8,372 nucleotides of DNA, taken from the NCBI GenBank assembly GCA_024223125.1, contig JAAEOP010000016.1, positions 1 through 8,372 on the forward strand, in the 5' to 3' direction. This document shows positions 1 through 6,905 of the stretch, in pieces. A program made the translations under genes and the position numbers. Under the pieces are notes generated by a model. The model was not told where the DNA came from and did not search any database. It saw only the letters and a list, made by a program, of their open reading frames with translations. Position 1 is the stretch's first letter. Every line of letters begins with the position of its first letter. The DNA comes from Chloroflexota bacterium (GTDB lineage: Bacteria > Chloroflexota > Anaerolineae > Promineifilales > Promineifilaceae).

Positions 1-325
1 ATGGATACACAAGCATACGAATACGAGATAAAACGGATAGACCATTTAGGTATTGTGGCTGGAATATGCCATGAGATAGATTTAGTGAATATTATTGACC
101 ACTGACCACTCACTCCCTACTCCTTCAAAGCTGATCACCAGTCAACAGGCAGCGATACCGTTGTGGCTGGAGGTGTTAGACGGCAATAACAGCGACAAAC
201 ATTCGTTTCCGGTGACAGTGGATGCCTATTGCCAACACTTGGCTAAAGGAGAAATGCCCTGTTTTGTAATCATTCACTCCCCCTTTGGTGTAGCCGTCCA
301 AAATTGTTATTTGGTCGAAGTTTAA
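1..325 (+). pseudogene. IS1634-family (DUF4277) transposase remnant, internally deleted and frameshifted
   Basis: Two pieces of one transposase survive. Piece 1 (1-105, ATG at base 1, TGA at 103-105) has the N-terminal DUF4277 signature, with the motif IKRIDHLGIVAGICHEIDLV. Piece 2 (about 118-325, a different frame, ending TAA 323-325) resembles the catalytic core of the same family: a PLWLEVLDGNNSDKHSFPVT stretch followed by a short FVIIHSP segment. In active relatives that segment carries a catalytic Asp (pattern FV-D-S); here the position reads His. Roughly 150 or more residues between the pieces, and the whole C-terminus, are missing, so the element cannot be active. The join at 97-110 is a GACCACT direct repeat. 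The remnant is the only plus-strand gene trace, and its stop overlaps the convergent stop of the transglutaminase-like gene by a few bases. Family assignment is from memory of conserved motifs. No terminal inverted repeats or target duplications are visible. Confidence 0.8.
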
Positions 326-2655
326 GGTGCGGAATGTGGGCTGTTCCTTCCTTCATTCGTTGTTGTTTTAATACGGCGTGAAAATAACCGGGCCAGACGC
401 AGCTGCCAAAACGGCCGTCGTAGCATTTTCCAGATTCGTCGGGCTTCATCCTGACCTCCGGCCGATTGTTTGGCGTAACGGTGTTGGTTGTATAACCGGG
501 TTAATTTCTTAATGGCCGGGCGCATCGGGGGGATCAATTGGCCTAGGCGGTTGGTGGGTTCGTATTCATCTAATCCCTCTAACAGAAAAGTTGTAAATTC
601 GGTTGGAGTTTGGCTGTTGGTTGACGGGTGGCCTAGTTTATTGGCGTTTTGCTGCAAACGGCCGTAAGCCCATACCACTTGATCTGCCTGCAAAGCACGG
701 TCTGCCCAACCTCGCTGCCACAGTACAAAAACTCCCAGCCCGATGATGGCCACGATGAGTAGACGAAACCAGGGGAACGGCCGTGCTGGCGCTTGATCGG
801 GAATGGGTGGCGGCGTAACCATTTCTGCAGATGGTTCATCCGTTTTAGAGTTTGATGGGGTTAGAGCAGAATTTTGACGAGGGGTGGGGAACGCAGTTGT
901 TGGTTCAAATTCCACCCAACCATAATCGGCAAAATAAATTTCTACCCATGAATGTCCATTTACCTGCCGGATTGTTTGCACCCTATTTTCGGCCGGGGGT
1001 TGGGCCAGAAAACCAACTACCAACCGAGCCGGCAGCCCTAAACTGCGAGCCATGACGACCATGCTAGAAGCATAATAATCACAATAACCGGTCTGCAAAT
1101 CAAACAAGAAATAATCTACCGGGTCATTGTCAGGCGGTGGTAAATCCACATCCAGCGAATAGGGATATTGTCGCAAAAATACTTCCAATGCTCTGGCCTG
1201 ATCATACGGATTGGATTGTTCGCCAGTCACTTCTTGGGCTAGGTTAGAAACACGTCTGGGCACAGAATCGGGAAGTTTAGTGTAATGGGCCAGCAGCGCC
1301 GGGGGAACATCTTCCACTCCTGCTTGTCGCAGCTCTTCAGGAGCGGCCGTACTCAGACGAGATGTGGCCTGATATACATTGCCCGACCCGCGCACACGAG
1401 CCAGATCAGTCAGACCGCGCCAGGAAACAATAGTGGGATGATCAAAGCGGGTGGGCAGACCGGTGGTGTAACGGATGACGCGATTGTCGCGCTGCCAGTG
1501 GACAGTCTGGTTCAGAATGGTTTGCCCTACGGCCGTGGGCACAGGAATGGGTTGGAAAGCGTCGGTGGGGTCGCGTCGCTCTTCGGAGATAGCCCACCCT
1601 TTGCCGGTGTAAATGTCATAGCTGAGGGAACGCCAATGTGTACCCTGGCTAAATTCGGATGTAGTGGGGAACAGTTCACCATCAATTTCGATGGCAACGA
1701 CGGCCGTCATCACCACAGTTTCAGACAATTCCGGCGCATTGCCTAACAGGTAGCTGCGGGGCAAGATGCCGCTGCCACCTACGCTGCCTTCGCTGGGGCG
1801 ACCTTGTTGTGTGCGGGGAACATCTACGCCGCCAAAAGCTTGTCCCAGTGTGGATTCGGCTTCGGCAACGGCCGTTAAACTAGCAAACCATGCCTGTACT
1901 TTCGTGATGCTAAAAGCGGGCAATAGTAAAGCCATAGCCAGCAATCCGGCGGCAATAAAGGCTGCATATCCGGCCAGCTCTAAACGAGTGTCTTCTGGAT
2001 AATCTACTCCGTCAGCGTTCCATTCTTGTTCCAGACGGGCATAATTGACAACGGCCGTCAGCAGAGCAGCTAACCCCACAAATAACCCCAGCCACTGGAT
2101 TTGCCCGGCGCCATAGTAGCCATTTACTGCCAGAGTCATTCCTATCATCATCAAGCCACGTAACGGCCGTTGTTGACGAAAAGTCGTCCACCCAGCGTAA
2201 GCAGCCAGGATGAAGGTCAGAAGCCCCAATCCAAAAGCAAACGCAATCGTTTCCTGGCTGCTATCCCCGCTAAAGGCAGCAAGCCCCCAGCCGCCCATAC
2301 GGTCTAAAAAGAGAGCGCTATTTTGCAGCCAAAATCGGTGCGTCGCTTCCCAGCCCCGGTCTAAAATAGTCAAGGGCGGTAAAAGCTGGGCCAGGATAAT
2401 TGTGGTCAGTAGGAGTCCGTAAAGTGCAAGGAGTAACCAGGCCCAGAATGTGGGAAACGGCCGTTTAGCCAACACAATACCCAACAGCAGCCCCAACACG
2501 GCCGTTGTCATAACCACGCCATCTTCAGGAACCCAGCCTACTTCTAACACGGCCGTAATTTGCAGGGAGACGGCCATACATAACAATAAAAATACTAGCC
2601 AGCCTTCCGACGGCCGTAAGCGATTATTCAGCCAGATTAAGTTTTGGAGTATCAT
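322..2655 (-). CDS. TgpA-type membrane transglutaminase-like protein (DUF3488/transglutaminase core/DUF4129)
   Basis: A 777-aa integral membrane protein with the usual TgpA layout. About six or seven hydrophobic segments lie near residues 18-36, 47-63, 68-93, 135-155, 166-182, 186-204 and 228-247. A large domain thought to face outside the cytoplasm (about 250-630) holds the transglutaminase/protease-like core, then comes one more membrane segment (about 631-646) and a DUF4129-like tail with the QTPTEF motif (about 660-730). The catalytic triad is intact: Cys525 in TGYCDYYAS, His568 in NGHSW and Asp577 in FADYGW. Members are cysteine peptidase/transglutaminase-fold enzymes; the substrate here is unknown. 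The codon before the ATG is an in-frame TGA, so the ATG at 2655 is the furthest possible start. No clear Shine-Dalgarno is seen, which suggests coupling to the DUF58 gene ending 38 bp upstream. The gene carries 12 ACGGCCGT palindromes, and its stop (322-324) overlaps the transposase remnant. Confidence 0.93.
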   Translation of the reverse strand: MILQNLIWLNNRLRPSEGWLVFLLLCMAVSLQITAVLEVGWVPEDGVVMTTAVLGLLLGIVLAKRPFPTFWAWLLLALYGLLLTTIILAQLLPPLTILDRGWEATHRFWLQNSALFLDRMGGWGLAAFSGDSSQETIAFAFGLGLLTFILAAYAGWTTFRQQRPLRGLMMIGMTLAVNGYYGAGQIQWLGLFVGLAALLTAVVNYARLEQEWNADGVDYPEDTRLELAGYAAFIAAGLLAMALLLPAFSITKVQAWFASLTAVAEAESTLGQAFGGVDVPRTQQGRPSEGSVGGSGILPRSYLLGNAPELSETVVMTAVVAIEIDGELFPTTSEFSQGTHWRSLSYDIYTGKGWAISEERRDPTDAFQPIPVPTAVGQTILNQTVHWQRDNRVIRYTTGLPTRFDHPTIVSWRGLTDLARVRGSGNVYQATSRLSTAAPEELRQAGVEDVPPALLAHYTKLPDSVPRRVSNLAQEVTGEQSNPYDQARALEVFLRQYPYSLDVDLPPPDNDPVDYFLFDLQTGYCDYYASSMVVMARSLGLPARLVVGFLAQPPAENRVQTIRQVNGHSWVEIYFADYGWVEFEPTTAFPTPRQNSALTPSNSKTDEPSAEMVTPPPIPDQAPARPFPWFRLLIVAIIGLGVFVLWQRGWADRALQADQVVWAYGRLQQNANKLGHPSTNSQTPTEFTTFLLEGLDEYEPTNRLGQLIPPMRPAIKKLTRLYNQHRYAKQSAGGQDEARRIWKMLRRPFWQLRLARLFSRRIKTTTNEGRNSPHSAP

Positions 2656-2693
2656 TCAAAGTTAATTTTGTATACCTCGCAAACGCTATACAC

Positions 2694-3971
2694 TTACCTG
2701 ACAACCACTACTCTGCCCATGGGCGTTACCCTAAATTTTGATTTCTTATCCGGGGTGTAGGCGGGAATGCCCACCTCGCCCTGCCGTGAAATGGTGCAAG
2801 TAAGACCCAGGCGCTGGATACTTTTTTGCTGGACCAATGGATTACCCGTGCCGCCAAAACTGGGGCGATCTAGCAGGATGACGGCGCTCTCAATACCGCG
2901 ATGGGCCAGATGTAGTAGTTGGGGTATCCAATCTGTGTGCGGGCTGGGAGTGATGATGATGGCAGCACAATTTTTTTGGGCGATTTGGCCCAGGTCTTGC
3001 AAGGCGCTGATGAGTGGCGTTTGCCCATCGGCCTGAATGAGAGCCAGGGCGTGTAAGATGCGCCACTGCTGCCCCTCACCTTGTCCGGGGGGAATGAGTT
3101 GTGGCTGATTACCGTATCCCGCCAGCCCCACTTTCCGATTATGGCGTAAAGCACGGGCGGCTAAAGAGGCTGCCAGAAGGACGGCGTGTTCTTCGGCGCC
3201 ATCGGGACCATTGCCCACCTGCACATTTTGGGACATATCCAGTAATATCCAGATATCTCCAGCCGCATCCAGATCAAATTGGCGCACAAACAGGTCGCCG
3301 TGGCGGGCGCTGGTGGGCCAATGTATCCAGCGCAGCGGATCGCCGGGGAAATAAGGGCGCACGGTAGCGGCGTTGTAGGTAGCCTGCCAGCTTCGTTGTT
3401 GGGCACGATGGCGGCCGTGGCTTTGTCCGGCCGGTAAATGCACAGGTAGTTGGGTGTGGATGGGGGGATGGATGATGATTTCGTTGGTTTGAGGATAGTG
3501 GCGGCTCATCGTGAAAATACCGAAAGGGTCTCCAGTGCGAATCGTCCAGGGGCCAAGATAATATTGACCGCGCTGCTGGCATACGGCCGTCCCCCGCCAT
3601 CGGTCTAACATATTGTTGCCTGGACTGCGAACGACGGCCGCTTGATAACCGGGCACGTTTGAATGATCGATCATTTCCACCCACAAAGCGGGAACCGGGC
3701 TGTTGTTTCCCAGTTCAAACAGTTCCTCCAACTGGTCGCCTACAGATACCCAGCGACTTTGCAGTTGGCGTCGGCCGTGCAATCCTTTGCCTAACTGCCA
3801 CACCCACAGGTAAGCGACCACAAACATGCCGCCAAACCCAATGAGCAAGGTGTTCCATACCCGGTCGGGCAAAAAAAGGGCCCCCAGCAGCAGAATGATT
3901 AAAGAGAGCAGCGGCAGGCGCAAGCGGAGGCTGATTTTTACCGGTTTGGGATGATGAGTGTTGGCGTCCAT
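2694..3971 (-). CDS. DUF58 domain-containing membrane protein
   Basis: A 425-aa protein with two hydrophobic segments near the N-terminus (about 18-35 and 41-58), followed by a soluble region. The DUF58 signature is clear at residues 204-233: Arg-Pro-Tyr-x-Pro-Gly-Asp, then WIHW and SARHGDLFVRQFD. A von Willebrand A-like fold follows. Its metal-site motif reads D245-M-S-Q-N, so the last Ser of the classical DxSxS is replaced by Asn; a candidate MIDAS Thr lies in GQTPL (T318). DUF58 proteins usually sit with a MoxR AAA+ ATPase and a TgpA-like transglutaminase and are thought to work with them in envelope protein assembly or processing; the exact role is unknown. Here the TgpA-like gene follows directly, but no MoxR gene is adjacent upstream. 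There is no Shine-Dalgarno before the ATG, and the in-frame upstream stretch has a stop about 18 codons back with no ATG, so this start is the best choice. Confidence 0.92.
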   Translation of the reverse strand: MDANTHHPKPVKISLRLRLPLLSLIILLLGALFLPDRVWNTLLIGFGGMFVVAYLWVWQLGKGLHGRRQLQSRWVSVGDQLEELFELGNNSPVPALWVEMIDHSNVPGYQAAVVRSPGNNMLDRWRGTAVCQQRGQYYLGPWTIRTGDPFGIFTMSRHYPQTNEIIIHPPIHTQLPVHLPAGQSHGRHRAQQRSWQATYNAATVRPYFPGDPLRWIHWPTSARHGDLFVRQFDLDAAGDIWILLDMSQNVQVGNGPDGAEEHAVLLAASLAARALRHNRKVGLAGYGNQPQLIPPGQGEGQQWRILHALALIQADGQTPLISALQDLGQIAQKNCAAIIITPSPHTDWIPQLLHLAHRGIESAVILLDRPSFGGTGNPLVQQKSIQRLGLTCTISRQGEVGIPAYTPDKKSKFRVTPMGRVVVVR

Positions 3972-4012
3972 GAGGATATTGTGCCACAGGTACGGCCGTT
4001 TGCAACCAGTGG

Positions 4013-4040
4013 TCAGTTTTCGGTAATCAGTTTTCAGTAA
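4013..4040. repeat. Two-copy 14-bp tandem repeat (TCAGTTTTCGGTAA / TCAGTTTTCAGTAA)
   Basis: Units at 4013-4026 and 4027-4040 differ at one base. The preceding bases 4006-4016 read CCAGTGGTCAG, whose reverse complement contains TGACCACT, also found at the broken transposase junction (96-110). This looks like a member of a dispersed short-period intergenic repeat. It lies in the spacer between the DUF58 gene start and the terminator of the upstream unit. No function can be assigned. Confidence 0.75.
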
Positions 4041-4114
4041 ACAATCCGGGCCATCCGTTTATTACTCCAATTCGCTGTAATCATGGTGGAAAACGAAAGG
4101 GGCTAACGGTGTAT

Positions 4115-4143
4115 AAAAAAGGACGGCCGTTTACGGCCGTCCT
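4115..4143 (-). terminator. Intrinsic terminator of the 4180-7625 unit, built from two ACGGCCGT palindromes
   Basis: On the minus strand the sequence reads AGGACGGCCGT, AA, ACGGCCGTCCT, then a run of T (the A run at 4115-4120 on the plus strand). The stem is up to 11 perfect base pairs (4120-4130 with 4133-4143); the top pair must open to give a usable loop. It begins 37 bp after the stop of the 886-aa protein gene, the right place and orientation for a rho-independent terminator. The other orientation has only a CTCTTT tail and would be weaker. Each stem arm carries a full ACGGCCGT. Confidence 0.88.
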
Positions 4144-4179
4144 CTTTAACAAGTATCACCTTAAATCAGGGAGCTGGAT

Positions 4180-6840
4180 TTAGGCGGACATTTTCTGACG
4201 CTTACGCCAGAACAACAAGCCAATGATCACCAGTGTAAAAGATGCAATTATCCAGCCGGGAGGTATTTCAGACTGGGCGATCTCAACATCGCGTAGGGTG
4301 ACGGCCGTGGGCCCAAAGTTCCAACTATGATCTTCTACTTCGCCGTCAGCTGCTAATCCGGTTGTGCTTAAACCACCGGCCGTGCTAATCCGTAGTCGCA
4401 TTCGGATGGGTTGAGGTATCGCACCGAATGTGCTTCCGGCGATATCAAAACAGGTTTGATGGGTTCCGACAGAGAGTGGCATTGATAATGCAACCCCCGT
4501 GCTGCAATTGAGGAGTGTTGTTGCCGCTAATGTGCCTGATCCAAAATCAATAAACGCCTGTACTGTACCGCTGCTGCCCCCTACTGTAATATCTACCCGG
4601 CCGCCATCACCGCCTGACACATTCCCTTCAGTCCAACCACCGTTGGTAGAGGAGCCATTTGTACTTGGTTGGCGGACAGCGCCCTCATCGGTGTCACCTA
4701 GAGCGTTCGGGTCTTCCTTTCCGTCCCCATCGGCCGTAAGTGTTGTTCCCAAATATGGGCCGCCAATGCAGTGCCGGGCGCCATCGTCACTGAAGTTGGT
4801 TAACGTGTAGCTGGAAGGCAAGTCGCCAAAATCAATGCCGCTGGGGAAAGAACCGTATTCTGTTGCCCAACGGCCGTCTTCTCCACCAAACGCTGTACCC
4901 CGTGTCATTGCATACTCATTAAAAACCCAGAAAGTGGCTTCATTATCTGGATCAAGCGCCATACCACTGTAATCTCCCCAACGGTTACGTCCGGTGCCAA
5001 AAGTGCGAATGTAGTAATCCGTTCCGGCGACCAATGTGCCGGTGCTTTGTACGATACCGGCCGTGTCGCTGGCATAGCGGTTGGTGTAATAAGCTCCAGG
5101 GTAGATGGTAGATTCAGAAGCCGCAAAGCCAAACCCAGCATTGTTACAAGGGTCTACAGCCACCGAAGGAAAGAAAGTGTATGCGCCAGTAGCAATATCT
5201 TCTCCGCCAATATTTCCTTCATCGGTCAGCGTAACCGGGCTACCCGGGGCTGCTGATGTATCGAGATGCCACCAATGTGCTGTTGTTTGGCCGGTATCAG
5301 CGCCAGCATTGGGTTCAATAGATGTTGTGGCCCATAAACTATTATTACGCCAGACAGCTTGATAAGTCCGTCTGTCATTGACTTCAACCAGAGTGGCTGT
5401 TCCATTTTGGGGTGCATCAGGCAAATCCGGAAAACCGAAAACACCGCCAATATCTTCTAGATCAGCTACAGGTACAAATGATCCACTCATAGTTGGTGTG
5501 CCAACAGGATCATCTACACGGATAATAGAAACGACCTCATTTGCCCCAGGGCCGCCAAAGGTGAAGCCGTTGTAGCCGACAAGGAATGTGCCGATTGGGC
5601 CAGCTCCAGGTATGCCCCCGCTGCCAAAAACATGAGCGGGTTGATAAGTTACGTTAAAACCTGCTCCTGCCGGGTTCATGGAAGACGTGGCTGATGTTCC
5701 GCCGTCATACAATCCCCCACTGCCTGCACCTTTGTCAATAATCCACAACTGGTTAAAAGTGGCCCCTGCATTGGTTACAAACTGGAACATGTTACCAGTG
5801 ATGTAAATAACATCTTCGTCAACAGCAAAACCGGGATAATCAAACCAGTAATCCAGGCCACCGGTGTTTACTTTGGCGTCAATAACCTGGTAATACCAGG
5901 TTCCGGCAGGGTTGCTGTCATCTGATACTGCTAGATAAATGCGGGAGATGTTGCCAGCATTCGGATTTATGCCGGTATCTATTTTCTCCAGTGTGACGAC
6001 TACAAAACGATCTTCATACTGATCATAAATGACTTTGGGATCAAAGGTAACGGTAGTAGGAGCTGGGGAGGAACCGCTGAAGAAGGTCTGTAGGCTCTGG
6101 TTATTTTGCTGTACGCCGGCTTTCGTATGCCATTGGATGGCGACGTTGACGACGGAGACGACATGGTTTGGACCAGCGGCGGCGATAGGATCGGGTGGTA
6201 TATAGTAGGAACCGGTTAGGGTTGCATTGTTATCGAAATCGGGGCCGCCGAAATTGTTTATCAGACCGGGGGCTAAGGGTGAGGGAACTGAAGGGGTCGT
6301 GGGTTTGTCGGAACCTTGGGCTGTTGGGCCGGGGCCAAGCGGCTGGGTGGCTTCTACAAACATGTTTTGGCCGGGACCGCCGTTGACCTGATCATCTGGC
6401 TGGGTACCGGTGAAGAGGTCGTCGCCCGCACCCCCAAAGATAGTGTCACTAAATTCGCTGGCGGTAATGCGATCATCCCCCGCTTTGCCGTCTACGATGA
6501 TGCTTTTGAGGTTGGGGAAGTTTACGGCCGTAATCCCTCCTAAATGAATATTGTTGGCGGCCGCGCTGCCCTGAATGTTGATGGCCGTGATTTGATCGCA
6601 GCTAAAAGCGCCATTGCTGGGATCAAGACCGTTGATTTTTACCTGATTGTTGATGCAAGTTACCTGGGTGTCGTCTTGACCGCTCAGGGTGACGGCCAGC
6701 GTTCCAGATGCATCCACGATTGGGGTTGTTTGGGCTGATACGGCCGTGACACTAAAAAGTATAACCAGAATCAACCCCAATACGCTTACCCATTTTGGTG
6801 AACGAACCAACTTGCCTGTTTGGGATGTGAAATATGTCAT
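4180..6840 (-). CDS. Secreted, C-terminally anchored propeller-like protein with N-terminal Ca-binding-type module and GEVED domain
   Basis: An 886-aa exported protein. Residues 1-36 form a signal peptide (basic start, hydrophobic core 17-34, cleavage likely after VSA36). Residues 48-169 are a module with a cysteine pair (C62, C81) and RTX/hemolysin-like calcium motifs (KAGDD near 119-123, GGAGDD 136-141, GGPGQN near 154-159). A Pro/Gly-rich linker follows. Residues about 195-665 look like a beta-propeller or related fold, with motifs such as DPKVIYDQYEDRFVV, WFDYPGFAVD and RWGDYSGMALDPDNEATFWV, followed by a WATEYGSF ending known from large secreted proteins. Residues about 670-843 form a GEVED-type domain, from DFGDLPSSY to DGEVEDHSWNFG. 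A C-terminal hydrophobic segment (863-878) followed by RKRQK looks like a membrane anchor. The start is fixed by a GGAGGA ribosome-binding site. The gene lies 65 bp after the paralogous small gene and ends before a strong terminator. The ligand or enzymatic role is unknown. Confidence 0.9.
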   Translation of the reverse strand: MTYFTSQTGKLVRSPKWVSVLGLILVILFSVTAVSAQTTPIVDASGTLAVTLSGQDDTQVTCINNQVKINGLDPSNGAFSCDQITAINIQGSAAANNIHLGGITAVNFPNLKSIIVDGKAGDDRITASEFSDTIFGGAGDDLFTGTQPDDQVNGGPGQNMFVEATQPLGPGPTAQGSDKPTTPSVPSPLAPGLINNFGGPDFDNNATLTGSYYIPPDPIAAAGPNHVVSVVNVAIQWHTKAGVQQNNQSLQTFFSGSSPAPTTVTFDPKVIYDQYEDRFVVVTLEKIDTGINPNAGNISRIYLAVSDDSNPAGTWYYQVIDAKVNTGGLDYWFDYPGFAVDEDVIYITGNMFQFVTNAGATFNQLWIIDKGAGSGGLYDGGTSATSSMNPAGAGFNVTYQPAHVFGSGGIPGAGPIGTFLVGYNGFTFGGPGANEVVSIIRVDDPVGTPTMSGSFVPVADLEDIGGVFGFPDLPDAPQNGTATLVEVNDRRTYQAVWRNNSLWATTSIEPNAGADTGQTTAHWWHLDTSAAPGSPVTLTDEGNIGGEDIATGAYTFFPSVAVDPCNNAGFGFAASESTIYPGAYYTNRYASDTAGIVQSTGTLVAGTDYYIRTFGTGRNRWGDYSGMALDPDNEATFWVFNEYAMTRGTAFGGEDGRWATEYGSFPSGIDFGDLPSSYTLTNFSDDGARHCIGGPYLGTTLTADGDGKEDPNALGDTDEGAVRQPSTNGSSTNGGWTEGNVSGGDGGRVDITVGGSSGTVQAFIDFGSGTLAATTLLNCSTGVALSMPLSVGTHQTCFDIAGSTFGAIPQPIRMRLRISTAGGLSTTGLAADGEVEDHSWNFGPTAVTLRDVEIAQSEIPPGWIIASFTLVIIGLLFWRKRQKMSA
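6334..6699 (-). repeat. Duplicated Ca-binding-type module, copy in the 886-aa protein
   Basis: Codons 48-169 of the large protein align without gaps to codons 106-227 of the small upstream protein, with about 66 of 122 residues identical by hand count. The offset between the copies is 611 bp. The longest DNA match found by eye is 20 bp (6446-6465 and 7057-7076). This points to a tandem gene or domain duplication. Confidence 0.88.
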
Positions 6841-6845
6841 GAAAA

Positions 6846-6851
6846 TCCTCC
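6846..6851 (-). promoter_or_regulatory. Strong Shine-Dalgarno (GGAGGA) deciding the start of the 886-aa protein
   Basis: The minus strand reads CGCGGAGGATTTTC directly before the ATG at 6838-6840, leaving a five-base gap after GGAGGA. It is the best ribosome-binding site in the window; the other genes have none that is clear. Strong independent initiation of the second gene of this pair is therefore likely. Confidence 0.88.
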
Positions 6852-6905
6852 GCGTTTGATTGATTGGATTGATAAAAAGGCCGTTACACCTTGGGTAAAC
6901 ACGGG

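Noticed and set aside
95..325. A separate small plus-strand protein of 76 aa
   Set aside because: Its start is a TTG in the junction, and its body matches the middle of an IS1634-type transposase; it is part of the pseudogene, not a gene.
1285..1746. 153-aa plus-strand reading frame
   Set aside because: Lies wholly antisense to the transglutaminase-like gene, has no recognisable domain, and the opposite strand has an intact catalytic triad.
2669..2691. GTATA/TATAC inverted repeat between the DUF58 and transglutaminase-like genes
   Set aside because: Only five outer pairs with an AT-rich, poorly paired centre and no T run; too weak to call a terminator or operator.
3274..3684. 136-aa minus-strand frame inside the DUF58 gene
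   Set aside because: Overlaps the DUF58 signature in another frame; composition is Arg/Pro/Ser-rich as expected for a shadow frame.
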